This document shows positions 39,282 through 47,337 of a stretch of 64,000 nucleotides of DNA, in pieces. How positions within the stretch are numbered: position 1 is the stretch's first letter; the number at the start of each line of letters is the position of its first letter. Below the pieces are notes generated by a model. That model was not told where the DNA came from, made no database searches, and saw only the letters and a list, made by a program, of their open reading frames with translations. The stretch comes from Cupriavidus basilensis (GTDB lineage: Bacteria > Pseudomonadota > Gammaproteobacteria > Burkholderiales > Burkholderiaceae), in contig NZ_BBQM01000013.1 of the NCBI RefSeq assembly GCF_000876015.1, positions 186,001 to 250,000 on the forward strand. The letters are read 5' to 3'. The translations under genes and the position numbers were made by a program.

Positions 39282-39337
39282 CTTTTGGCCCCTGCCGCTG
39301 TGGAAAAGCCTGTGGGAACAGTGAGTTATCCCCGCAG
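39201..39337. repeat. Pair of 14-bp inverted repeats flanking a DnaA-box-like site
   Basis: CTGCGGGGATAACT (39201-39214) and its exact reverse complement AGTTATCCCCGCAG (39324-39337) enclose about 110 bp including TGTGGAAAA (39299-39307). The TTATCCCC in each arm is itself close to the DnaA-box core, and each arm overlaps an iteron end (CGCAG). Confidence 0.7.
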
Positions 39338-39437
39338 AATCCGGTTCGCGCTTTGCGCTGAAACGGGTTCGGTATACCGCAGAATCTGGTACAGCACTTC
39401 GCAGAATCGAGTACGGTTCCACGCAGAATCGGGTTCG
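39333..39437 (+). repeat. Phased iterons next to repA
   Basis: Five diverged copies starting at 39333, 39356, 39378, 39400 and 39422, so spaced 23, 22, 22 and 22 bp, about two helical turns. Cores read CGCAGAATCSGGTTCG and variants. Helically phased direct repeats directly upstream of a rep gene are the hallmark of iteron origins. Confidence 0.85.
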
Positions 39438-39646
39438 CGGAGGGTGTTTTTCCGTATACGGATCAATGGCTTGAGAGCCACGTATACGGTTTACGAGTAG
39501 TTAACCCATACGCTTATCGTTTACTGGTAGTTGAGGTCCGGGCATCCGTGGACAACCCTGCCGGGTTGCCCACCGCTGTCCGCCCCGCAACCAGTCATGA
39601 GACCCACCTACCCCAAAACAAGCGGGCTAACAGGAAATTCGCCTAC

Positions 39647-39662
39647 CGTACCTGTTTCTGCG
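39647..39662 (-). promoter_or_regulatory. Inverted iteron just upstream of repA (possible autoregulatory site)
   Basis: CGCAGAAACAGGTACG on the minus strand, ending 53 bp before the repA ATG and opposite in direction to the main array, as is common for Rep autorepression operators. Confidence 0.6.
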
Positions 39663-39715
39663 TGACAAGGCTGTTTGCTTCGCGTAAAAAGTCGTGTATT
39701 CCGAAGCACGCCAAT

Positions 39716-40810
39716 ATGCCCATCAAACGCACCCAGACCATCCTGGGATCTCATGGCCCAGCCGACATGGACCATGAACCATCCCGCATCATCGTTCCCG
39801 GCGACGAGAACAGTCTGGTTCCGTCCGAGAAATTCCAGCGCCTGTTCGATGAGGCGCAGGCTATGGAGCGGGAAGATGCCTGGCAGAGCGGCGAGGTCGG
39901 CTTCCTGAGCCGGGCCAGCGTGCAGGTCACGCTTCCGTACCGCGCGCCGAAGGGCGCGCCTCCGGTCTGGACCCGGACCAGCGGCAATATTTCGCTGATG
40001 ATCCAGCCCGGCTACTTCACGCAGCAACGATCCGAGAAAGCGAGCAATGGACGCCAGAAGCTGGTGTCCGAAACCGTTTCGCTGGGCTATCCCTACGGTT
40101 CCTACCCGCGCCTGATGCTGGCCTGGATCGGCAAGGAAATCATGGCCAAGAAGAAGCGCGGCGAGTTTACCGGCACGGTCGAGGACCGGCGCATCTCGCT
40201 GGGCAATTCGCTGTCGGAGTTCATGTACAACCTGGGCATTCCGATGGCCACTGGCGGCAAGCGCGGGACCATGACGCTGGTGCGCCAGCAGATGATCCGG
40301 CTGTTCTCCGCCACCATCGCGATCGTCCAGAACAAGTCCACGCCGGCGCAGAACCAGAATCCCAATCACGAACCGCTCTCGATCGACCGGGTCGGTTATC
40401 TGCTGGCCGACCAGTTGTCGACCTGGTGGGACCCGATGCAGCCCGGGCAGGGATCGATGTTCGAGAGTTTCGTGGTGCTGTCCGAGCCGTTCTTCAACGA
40501 GCTGGTCAACCGGCCGGTGCCCGTCGACATGCGCGCGCTGAAGGCGCTCAAGCAATCGCCGTTCGCGCTCGACGTCTACTCCTGGCTGACCTATCGTTTC
40601 TTCACCATCCAGCGCCGCACCGAGATTCCGTGGGAAGCGCTGCAAATGCAGTTCGGCACCGAAACCGAAAGCGAGCGCAAGTTCCGCGCGCTGTTCCGCA
40701 AGGCGCTCAAGGATGTGCTGGTGGTCTACCCCGGCGCCAAGGTGGATGCCGACTCGTCCAAGGCGCTGATCCTGCAGCCGTCGCGCACCAGCGTCCGCAA
40801 GCTGGCCTGA
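39716..40810 (+). CDS. repA: Chromid/megaplasmid replication initiator RepA
   Basis: 364 residues resembling the RepA_C-type plasmid initiator found at the second-chromosome origins of Ralstonia, Cupriavidus and Burkholderia. Recognisable blocks: SLGYPYGSYPRLMLAWIGKE, LGNSLSEFMYNLGI, FALDVYSWLTYRFF and a C-terminal winged-helix-like region. It should bind the iterons upstream. The start MPIKRTQTILG (39716) is chosen because the inverted iteron and low-quality sequence lie in the upstream extension. MDHEPSRI (39767) is an alternative. A terminator follows the gene. Confidence 0.9.
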   Translation: MPIKRTQTILGSHGPADMDHEPSRIIVPGDENSLVPSEKFQRLFDEAQAMEREDAWQSGEVGFLSRASVQVTLPYRAPKGAPPVWTRTSGNISLMIQPGYFTQQRSEKASNGRQKLVSETVSLGYPYGSYPRLMLAWIGKEIMAKKKRGEFTGTVEDRRISLGNSLSEFMYNLGIPMATGGKRGTMTLVRQQMIRLFSATIAIVQNKSTPAQNQNPNHEPLSIDRVGYLLADQLSTWWDPMQPGQGSMFESFVVLSEPFFNELVNRPVPVDMRALKALKQSPFALDVYSWLTYRFFTIQRRTEIPWEALQMQFGTETESERKFRALFRKALKDVLVVYPGAKVDADSSKALILQPSRTSVRKLA

Positions 40811-40831
40811 GCCGCGGCTGGCGAATTGCCG

Positions 40832-40865
40832 AACCCGCCCGCCATCGGCCGGCGGGTTTTTGTTT
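40832..40865 (+). terminator. Rho-independent terminator of repA
   Basis: AACCCGCC pairs with GGCGGGTT, followed by TTTTTGTTTT. Confidence 0.8.
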
Positions 40866-40967
40866 TCCGGCATCGCCGGTTTCCGCTGCGACGCGTTGCC
40901 GCATGGGGTTCGGTGGCAACTGTGGGGCAATTGCATCACCCGCGGCAAGACCGGCCGCGAAAAAGAG

Positions 40968-40996
40968 AAAGGGCAAGCGCGGAACGCTTGCCCTTT
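40968..40996 (-). terminator. Rho-independent terminator of the second csp gene
   Basis: A perfect 12-bp stem AAAGGGCAAGCG / CGCTTGCCCTTT with a 5-base loop. On the minus strand it is followed by CTCTTTTTCG. Confidence 0.85.
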
Positions 40997-41059
40997 GTCT
41001 GCTGGCCGTACCGGAATGATGGTTCCGGTGCAGCCGGCTATTTCGGCTGATTCGTGAGA

Positions 41060-41263
41060 TCAGGCCGGCTTGATGGCGGATGCCTGCAAGCCCTTCGGAC
41101 CTTGCTTCACTTCAAACGTGACGCGCTGACCATCCTTGAGCGTCTTGAAGCCCGAACCCTGGATTTCCGAGAAGTGCGCAAACAGATCCGCACCGCCATC
41201 GTCCGGGGTAATGAAGCCAAAGCCCTTGGTCTCATTGAACCATTTGACCGTACCGGTTGCCAT
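41060..41263 (-). CDS. Cold-shock protein (second CspA-family gene)
   Basis: 67 residues with RNP1 KGFGFI and RNP2 DLFAHF; about three quarters identical to the csp at 37.7 kb. Transcribed toward repA. The start [10 protein letters not shown] is the usual one. The 369 bp upstream, shared with parA, include the long AT-rich leader typical of csp genes. Confidence 0.95.
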   Translation of the reverse strand: MATGTVKWFNETKGFGFITPDDGGADLFAHFSEIQGSGFKTLKDGQRVTFEVKQGPKGLQASAIKPA

Positions 41264-41632
41264 GTGAATTTCCTTTCGAAGCAAGTTCTTGTACACAACG
41301 CAAACAACGCTAACAACCGCTCAAGCACGCTAAGTTCTCGTAGTTACCGAACGGATGCCGACGAGGTTGACACGACTTGACTCGACTGTAGCGGGCATCA
41401 TAACCAGTTTGTCTAGTTGTGTCATGTGCGGCGAAAGACGCACTATGCCTAATGTAGGCGGATTCCATGCCGCATTTCAAGCGGAAATCTTTCATTTCCA
41501 TAACGCGGAATGTTTCAGCTAATTTTATATTAAAAATATAAAATAAAAAAACAGTTGAGCCGGCACGTCACTTTGTCTACAGTTGCGCCTAGGGTTAATC
41601 GCGCGCTTTCAGCGCTGAAAGAGAGGTCGCAA
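41264..41632. other. Divergent region between the second csp gene and parA
   Basis: 369 bp, much AT-richer than the surroundings, especially 41510-41560 (ATATTAAAAATATAAAAT-like). Holds the promoters of both genes and a 16-bp palindrome, probably parS. Confidence 0.6.
41606..41621. promoter_or_regulatory. Candidate parS site 1
   Basis: Perfect 16-bp palindrome CTTTCAGCGCTGAAAG, 12 bp upstream of the parA start. The same 14-bp core recurs inside parB. Confidence 0.72.
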
Positions 41633-42292
41633 GTGCCAGCTAAAATCATCACGGTCTTCAACCAAAAGGGCGGATGCGGCAAGACGACGGTCAGCATGCA
41701 CCTCGCGGGCACGCTGGGCCTGCGCGGCGCGCGCGCCATGCTCGTGGACATGGACGAGCAGGGCACGGCAACCCGCTGGGCGGCGCAGGCCAGCGACGAA
41801 CGTCCTTTTCCGGCTTCGGTGATCGGCCTGGCGCCCTCGGGCGGGGCCATGCACCGGGAAGTCCGCAAGTTTGTCCAGGATTACGACTACATCGTGGTGG
41901 ACTGTCCTCCCGCCGTGCATTCGGCCGCGCCGTCGAGCGCACTGCTGATTTCCGATCTGGCGATCATTCCCGTCGTGCCCTCGCCGCCCGACCTGTGGGC
42001 AGCGGTGGCCGCCAAGACGCTGGCCCAGCATGCCCAGGTCCAGAATGAAACGCTGCGGATCCGCGTGATGGCCAATATGGTGCAGCGGCGCGTATCGATC
42101 GCGCGCCAGGCCATCGAGATCCTTGGCGACGATGCGGATGTGCCGTTGATGAATGCGATGATCGGCTCGCGCTCGGCGTTTCGGGAATGCCAGGCGATCG
42201 GTTGTACCGTGCACGGTGTGGCCGGCGCGCGCGAGTCGGTGCAGGAAGTCGACCTGATGGTCGACGAAGTATTGTCTTTGATTGAGCAATAG
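41633..42292 (+). CDS. parA: Chromid partition ATPase ParA
   Basis: 219 residues; deviant Walker A KGGCGKTT (about 10-17), Walker A' MLVDMDEQGTATRW and Walker B IVVDCPPAVHS. Small ParA without the N-terminal DNA-binding domain, so repression by ParA itself is unlikely. The start is taken as GTG (VPAKIITVFNQKGG) behind GAGAGG; an upstream ATG frame would run through the parS palindrome. parB follows after two bases. Confidence 0.93.
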   Translation: MPAKIITVFNQKGGCGKTTVSMHLAGTLGLRGARAMLVDMDEQGTATRWAAQASDERPFPASVIGLAPSGGAMHREVRKFVQDYDYIVVDCPPAVHSAAPSSALLISDLAIIPVVPSPPDLWAAVAAKTLAQHAQVQNETLRIRVMANMVQRRVSIARQAIEILGDDADVPLMNAMIGSRSAFRECQAIGCTVHGVAGARESVQEVDLMVDEVLSLIEQ

Positions 42293-42294
42293 GT

Positions 42295-43308
42295 ATGGCG
42301 ACAAAACTGAAGAGCCTCAAGGCCGGCATGTTGGCCGGCATGGCGGCGGAGAAGACGCGGGGTGATTCCCTCGACCGCTTCGCGCGCGCCGAGGCCGCGA
42401 TTTCCCAGCATCCGAACGGACTGCTGCAGGCGCGCTCGCGCGAGGTCAGCCCGATTTTCAGCGCTGAAAGTGACCCGGCGAAGGAGGGCGGCCGCGTCCT
42501 GATGAAGGTGCCGCTGGCGCAGCTTCACGACAATCCATTCAATGCGCGGCGCATCTACGACCCGGTCGTGGTGCAGGAGCGGGCCGCCTCGATCGCCACG
42601 CATGGCCAGAAAACGCCTGGCCTGGCCACGCCCGACCCGGCGCGCCCGGGGCATTACATCCTGATCGACGGGCATTATCGCAAGCGCGCGCTGGCCTCGG
42701 CCGGCAAGCTCGAGATGGAATGCTTTATCGAGAGCGACGTCAGCGATCTCGATTTCTACCGCCTCTCCTTCCTGCTCAACGAGCAGCGCTCCGACCAATC
42801 CGCGCTCGACAACGCCATTGCCTGGCGGCAACTGCTGGACGAAGGCAAAGTCCAGAAAGAGGAAGATATATGCGAATTGACGGGCATGTCCGCCGGCACC
42901 GTCAACAAGACGCTGGCGCTGCTGCGCCTGCCGGAATCGGTGCTGGGCGTGATGCGCGAGCGGCCGGCGGCGATCGGCATCGCCACCGGCTATGAACTGA
43001 CGCTCTATTGCAAGATCGTCGGCGAGGACCGCACCCGGGATCTCGCCACGCGCATCATGGTGGAGGGGCTGTCGAGCCGGGAAGTGGAGGCCATCCGCAA
43101 GCAGGCCCAGGACGGCAAGTCGCGCAAGATCAAGGAAATCAGCCGCCAGTACAAGATCCGCAGCGACGCCGGCCAGTTGCTCGGCACCATCAAGGAGTGG
43201 GATTCCGGCCGCGTGATGCTCGACGTGCAGGTCGGCGACCGTGCCGCGCGCGAAGCCCTCGTCGAAGTCCTCAAGGCGCGTTTTGGCCTGGACAAAACGG
43301 CTGGCTGA
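42295..43308 (+). CDS. parB: Chromid partition protein ParB
   Basis: 337 residues: variable N-terminus (1-70), ParB/Srx nucleotide-binding domain with LHDNPFNARR and the CTP-site block ILIDGHYRKRAL, a helix-turn-helix around CELTGMSAGTVNKTLALLR, and a C-terminal dimerisation domain. CTP-dependent sliding clamp loading at parS. Codons for SPIFSAESD overlap a second copy of the parS-like palindrome. Confidence 0.94.
   Translation: MATKLKSLKAGMLAGMAAEKTRGDSLDRFARAEAAISQHPNGLLQARSREVSPIFSAESDPAKEGGRVLMKVPLAQLHDNPFNARRIYDPVVVQERAASIATHGQKTPGLATPDPARPGHYILIDGHYRKRALASAGKLEMECFIESDVSDLDFYRLSFLLNEQRSDQSALDNAIAWRQLLDEGKVQKEEDICELTGMSAGTVNKTLALLRLPESVLGVMRERPAAIGIATGYELTLYCKIVGEDRTRDLATRIMVEGLSSREVEAIRKQAQDGKSRKIKEISRQYKIRSDAGQLLGTIKEWDSGRVMLDVQVGDRAAREALVEVLKARFGLDKTAG
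42455..42470. promoter_or_regulatory. Candidate parS site 2, inside parB
   Basis: TTTTCAGCGCTGAAAG, sharing the 14-bp palindrome TTTCAGCGCTGAAA with the site upstream of parA, 849 bp away. Confidence 0.7.
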
Positions 43309-43341
43309 GAAGCCGGCGGGGGAGGCCGCGGATGCGGGCTC

Positions 43342-43543
43342 CCCCGCCAGAACACCCCGCCAGAACACCCCGCCAGAACACCCCGCCAGAACACCCCGCC
43401 AGAACACCCCGCCAGAACACCCCGCCAGAACACCCCGCCAGAACACCCCGCCAGAACACCCCGCCAGAACACCCCGCCAGAACACCCCGCCAGAACACCC
43501 CGCCAGAACACCCCGCCAGAACACCCCGCCAGAACACCCCGCC
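43342..43543. repeat. Perfect 13-bp tandem repeat, 15.5 copies
   Basis: CCCCGCCAGAACA repeated 15 times without a mismatch, then CCCCGCC. It fills the space between the ends of convergent parB and the recombinase-like gene and stops about 4 bp before the latter's stop codon. Perfection indicates recent expansion or strong homogenisation. Confidence 0.95.
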
Positions 43544-43547
43544 CAGA

Positions 43548-45212
43548 TTAAGCAACTCCGCCGTCAGCGGCACCATCCCCGACATCCGACGCCACCGAAG
43601 CACCACCCCCACGCGAAACCACGGGCTTCATCCGTGTCCGCCGCCCGGCCAGATCGCGAGGCGAGCGGGCCGCAAATTCTCCATCCGCTTCCGCCCGATA
43701 GCGCTCTATTGCCTGGCTGAGCAGCGCATGCAAGCCCCGGACCGAATATCCCGCGCCGGGCGAACTGTCGGCCTTGCGCCGTGCCCGCCCGGTCGGCGGC
43801 AGGCGCGGCGGTCCGACCAGGACGATGGGCTGCCCAGCGAGTGTGTCCCAGTCCAGCCCCCGGTCGTGCCAGTGGCGCACCAGCGCCGCGCGCGCCGCTT
43901 CGTCCAGATCATTTTCTGGGAAATACTTGTCCGCATCGCCCGCCGCGCCAAGCTGGTCGCGCCGGAATTCCGCGAGCTCGGCAAAGCCGATCGGCACCGC
44001 CTGCAGCACGCGCACGGCGGCTTCGGCCGCGCGGTAGCGCAGGCCGTCGTCCGCCCGTGCCTGGGCGGACAGCCAGCCCAGGAAGCGGTCCAGCGAATCG
44101 GTCTCCAGCGCCGTGCCCGGCCGCAGCGGGGCCTCGCGCCGGGTACGCGCGCGCGGTTCCGTACGCGCCCGCGGCTCCGGTTGCCAGACATGGGATGCCA
44201 CATGGCCGCGAAGCTGCAGCCATTCGAACAGGGCGCCCAGGATGCGCGACGCATGCAGGACGCTGCTCTCCGAAAGCGGCCCGGTGAACGGCCGCCACGC
44301 CACCGAATCGCGCGGCGCGCGCGGGCCGACCCAAAGGCGCTCGGGGGCCGGCTGGCGCAGGAAGGCGAGGTAGTCCTGCCGGTCCTGCGCGTCGAGCGCC
44401 GCCAGCGGCTTGCGGCGCGCCGTGGCGGCCCACAGCAGAAGGCGCTCGGCTTCTTTGCGATAGGCCAGCCAGGTACTTTGCTGTGATTCATTTGCAGCCA
44501 GCCACGCGCCGACGGCAGCAAGATCGCTCGAAAAAGTGCTTTTTATCGCACTCGAAGGCTCGCCATCGGCTCCGCGAACCGGCTCCCGCATCAGCTCGAA
44601 CGGCACCAGTTGCCGCAGGCCCGGCGCCAGCACGGCTTCGCCGAGCTTTCCCCGCGCCCCCACGTGATCGCGCAGCAGCGGCGCGCCATGCTCGTCCCTG
44701 ACGATATCCCGATGCTCGGCAAGCCAGCGGTTGATGGCTCCGCCGGCAAGCGCGCCGATGCGCGGCACCGAGCGCCACCAGGCATTGCCGTGACGGTTGG
44801 CAAGCTCGACCAGAATATGTAGATTCGATATCTTCTGCGCGCGCAGGCGCCGCGCCAGGGCAGGGGAGAACCACAGCTCGATGCCGTGATCGGCCCGCGG
44901 CCGCGCCGTGCCCAGCCGCTCCAGCTCCGCCAGCGCCTCGACGCGGCGGTCCATGCCGCGGTTGGAGCGCCCGGGGCCCATTTCCAGCAATTCCGCCAGA
45001 TCGGGGCGGCTGTGGAGGTGGGCAAGCTGCACCATGCGGTCGCGCAGGCCCAGCAGCACGCGCAGCGCGGACTCCCCGCCGGGGTCGTCGTCGCCGTCGT
45101 CGGACAGGTAGCGATCGGCCACCATCGTGGCCGGCATGCCCTGGACATAGGCCCGGACCGCGGCAAACTCACTGCGCGTGAGTGTCAGGCTGGGCACTTT
45201 GGCGGATTGCAT
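43548..45212 (-). CDS. Tyrosine-recombinase-like protein of chromid origins, probably degenerate
   Basis: 554 residues resembling the phage-integrase-family proteins encoded beside parAB on Burkholderiaceae chromids. A core-binding SAM-like region is visible (STWLAYRKEAERLLLWAATARRKPLAAL, about 245-275), followed by a catalytic-like domain. The expected Arg...His-x-x-Arg...Tyr set is not recognisable: the likely box reads YSVRGLHALLSQAIERY. The C-terminal 35 residues are low complexity. Activity is doubtful; a structural or dimer-resolution role is inferred only from position. Confidence 0.72.
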   Translation of the reverse strand: MQSAKVPSLTLTRSEFAAVRAYVQGMPATMVADRYLSDDGDDDPGGESALRVLLGLRDRMVQLAHLHSRPDLAELLEMGPGRSNRGMDRRVEALAELERLGTARPRADHGIELWFSPALARRLRAQKISNLHILVELANRHGNAWWRSVPRIGALAGGAINRWLAEHRDIVRDEHGAPLLRDHVGARGKLGEAVLAPGLRQLVPFELMREPVRGADGEPSSAIKSTFSSDLAAVGAWLAANESQQSTWLAYRKEAERLLLWAATARRKPLAALDAQDRQDYLAFLRQPAPERLWVGPRAPRDSVAWRPFTGPLSESSVLHASRILGALFEWLQLRGHVASHVWQPEPRARTEPRARTRREAPLRPGTALETDSLDRFLGWLSAQARADDGLRYRAAEAAVRVLQAVPIGFAELAEFRRDQLGAAGDADKYFPENDLDEAARAALVRHWHDRGLDWDTLAGQPIVLVGPPRLPPTGRARRKADSSPGAGYSVRGLHALLSQAIERYRAEADGEFAARSPRDLAGRRTRMKPVVSRGGGASVASDVGDGAADGGVA

Positions 45213-45720
45213 GGCGTGAGCCCCGATTTGGGGCTAAGGTATTGATTCATAAGGCACTTGAACAGTCACCAAATGCATCCGGGTAGAAATGCATAGTGAA
45301 ATCTAATGCCGATAATTATAGCCCGGATTATCCCGAAACCCGCAACGCCGGCGGGAACCCGCTGCCGAAACCGGCGCCCGCCTCTCCTGTTTGCGCCCCG
45401 TTGACCGGCCCGCGCCGGGTGTAACCCTGACTTGCAATCATGTGTTGCAGTGCATATGCTCTGACCAGAGTTAGATTTTTTTAACTCTGACTTAAGAAGT
45501 ATCGAAGAAGCAACGAAAGCGTAATAACAACGCAAACGGGGCGATCCGTAGACGGCACCAAGGGACGTCAGGCACGCAGCGAACCTGGACGGGCACGCAG
45601 CGGCAGTCGGGAGCCGGGCCGGATCGTAGGGAGGCGCATCCACAGGATAGTGGGGCGTTTCCGACAGCATGTGCGGGTTGTCGCGGGGCTCGCCATGCAG
45701 CAACAAGAAAGAGAGCGGCC
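45213..45720. other. Divergent intergenic region
   Basis: 508 bp between the recombinase-like gene and the LuxR-type gene. It is less GC-rich around 45220-45300 and 45430-45530, where promoters for both genes are likely. No repeat copy or gene was recognised. Confidence 0.4.
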
Positions 45721-46578
45721 ATGGCCACCATCCTCTTGATCGAGCCTCATCCACTCCTGCGCCTGGGTCTGCGCCATCTGCTGACGCAAGCGGGCCTGCA
45801 TGGCGATCTGGTCGACATCGACCCGGGTTCCCTGCCCTATCCTGCCGAATGGCTGTGCCACGCCGATTTGATGATCTACGGCCTGTCGCCCGATCCCGCC
45901 ACGCACTGGCAGGAAATGGAACAGGCCTGCCGGTCGCTGATGCCGCGCCGCGTGCTGGTGCTGGCCGATGAAGTCTGCACGCCGCCCGGCGCCGGCGAAC
46001 TGCCCGGCAATGTGCGCGGCCTGTTGTCCAAGGCCTGCAGCGCGGACATGCTCGACGCCGCCATCCGGCTCGTGCTGGCCGACGGCGAATGCTTTCCCGC
46101 GCGGGCCCAGGCGGCGCGCGCTGGCGAGCAGCAGGCCTTCTCGCGGCCCGCGGCGCAGGCCGCGCCCGCGCCGGACAACCTGCACCGGTTCGGCGGCGGC
46201 ATGTCGCCGGACGGCGAACGCGAGCACCCGGCGCGCGCGGTGCCGCCCGGCGGCCCCGCCGCGTCCGACCCCGAGACGCCCTCGGCCGGCTCGCACCTGC
46301 TCAACATCACCGAGCGACAATATGAAGTGCTGGCACTGCTGGCGCGCGGTTATCCCATCAAGACCGTAAGCCGGCTGCTCAATATCTCGGTGGCGACGGC
46401 CAAGACCCACGCCTGCACCCTGTACCAGCGGCTGCAGGTGCGCAACAAGGGCGAGGCGGTCTACGTCGCGCTCCAGCGCGGGGCCAAGCTGAGCTGGCCG
46501 GGGCCGGCACCGGCCCTGGCCACGCGCGGCGCCGGCCAGCCGCCGGTGGAACTGGTCAGCGTGTCCCAGGCTGCCTGA
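45721..46578 (+). CDS. LuxR/NarL-type regulator with a degenerate receiver domain
   Basis: 285 residues. The N-terminal part (1-120) has receiver-like layout (ILLIEPHPLLRLGLRHLL) but the phospho-acceptor Asp is missing: the strand reads DLMIYGLS. The C-terminal LuxR helix-turn-helix is intact (ERQYEVLALLARGYPIKTVSRLL then VATAKTHACTLYQRL). The linker, about 157-175, is encoded by a 53-bp sequence repeated at 50.6 kb. Probably phosphorylation-independent; being first in the exopolysaccharide region, it may control it. Confidence 0.82.
   Translation: MATILLIEPHPLLRLGLRHLLTQAGLHGDLVDIDPGSLPYPAEWLCHADLMIYGLSPDPATHWQEMEQACRSLMPRRVLVLADEVCTPPGAGELPGNVRGLLSKACSADMLDAAIRLVLADGECFPARAQAARAGEQQAFSRPAAQAAPAPDNLHRFGGGMSPDGEREHPARAVPPGGPAASDPETPSAGSHLLNITERQYEVLALLARGYPIKTVSRLLNISVATAKTHACTLYQRLQVRNKGEAVYVALQRGAKLSWPGPAPALATRGAGQPPVELVSVSQAA
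46191..46243 (+). repeat. 53-bp dispersed repeat, copy inside the LuxR-type gene
   Basis: Identical to the inverted copy near 50621-50673. It begins with CGGCGGCGGCATGTCGCCGG and encodes GGGMSPDGEREHPARAV in frame here. Confidence 0.85.
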
Positions 46579-46788
46579 CGGCACGGCACGGCACGGCGCG
46601 TCCGCCCGCGCGCATGCGCGGCGGCGCCGGCCGCCGGCGCCTCTCCATCCTCTGCGGTACGCCGCCTCATCCGAAAGCATGAGGCGGCGCCCGGCCGCGC
46701 TTGCTACGCTGGTTCCCAACTGAAGTCTCTGCGCGCGGCCGGCGCCGTGCCGGCGCGCGACCCTCCCAACCCGCTGTCACCTCTCCCG

Positions 46789-47238
46789 ATGACAACGCTC
46801 CTGCTTGCCCACAACATGATGCTGCGCCGGGGGGTGCTGCGTCAGCTGCGCGAATTGTCGGCGCTCGCTCCGGTCCTGTCGCAGACACCCGAATGGCTGC
46901 TCGAGGCCGCGCCCGCGGACCTGCCGCGCGGCCCCATCGATTTCGCGCTGCTCGACTGCAGCGGCACCGACGCCGATCCCTTCCGGTTGCTGCATGCGCT
47001 GAGCACGCGGCTGGCGCCGCGGCGCTGGCTGGTCATGAGCGAAACCGTCGACCCCGTCTTCACCGGCCACGCGGCCTATCTCGGCGCCAGCGGCTGCCTG
47101 GCCGTGCCGGCCTCGCCCGAGCAGACACGCGCCGCGGTGGCGCTGGTGCGCGCCGGCGGCCAGTGTTTCCCGCGCCGGGGCTTCGCCATGCCGCTGTCTT
47201 CCCCCATCGGTTCAGGTGGGTCTACGGCAAGGGGATGA
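46789..47238 (+). CDS. Stand-alone receiver-like protein, possibly truncated LuxR regulator
   Basis: 149 residues with a receiver-like fold: LLLAHNMMLRRGVLRQL, the central strand DFALLDCSG keeps an Asp, and LVMSE and YLGASGCLAVPASPEQ follow. The acidic pocket is lost (AHNMM). The similarity in layout to the preceding gene suggests a duplicated regulator that lost its DNA-binding domain; the last 15 residues are low complexity. No helix-turn-helix found in any frame directly downstream. Confidence 0.55.
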   Translation: MTTLLLAHNMMLRRGVLRQLRELSALAPVLSQTPEWLLEAAPADLPRGPIDFALLDCSGTDADPFRLLHALSTRLAPRRWLVMSETVDPVFTGHAAYLGASGCLAVPASPEQTRAAVALVRAGGQCFPRRGFAMPLSSPIGSGGSTARG

Positions 47239-47337
47239 GGCGCCGGCTGGCACGGCCTCCTATGCTGAAAGCGCGCGGATAACGAAGCCGGGACAGCCAA
47301 TGTCGATCCGGCCGGCGCGCGTTGCAGAGGGGGTCGT

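Larger units (their letters stand above)
37996..39715. other. Putative chromid replication-origin region (no genes)
   Basis: 1.7 kb without a convincing gene, full of iteron-like repeats and ending at repA. The part from about 39440 to 39520 is relatively AT-rich, with two CGTATACG palindromes (39453, 39481) and near-repeats of GTTTAC. It is the most likely unwinding region. DnaA-box-like TGTGGAAAA lies at 39299-39307. Confidence 0.7.

Noticed and set aside
38155..39437. Repeat array resembling CRISPR
   Set aside because: Repeats are only 16 bp, diverge in the middle, are spaced 17 to 136 bp apart, include inverted copies, and no cas genes are near. It fits an iteron array upstream of repA.
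43342..43543. Proline-rich repetitive protein encoded by the 13-bp tandem repeat
   Set aside because: A 13-bp unit is open in several frames on both strands simply because it contains no stop triplet. The stretch lies between two gene ends with no ribosome site.
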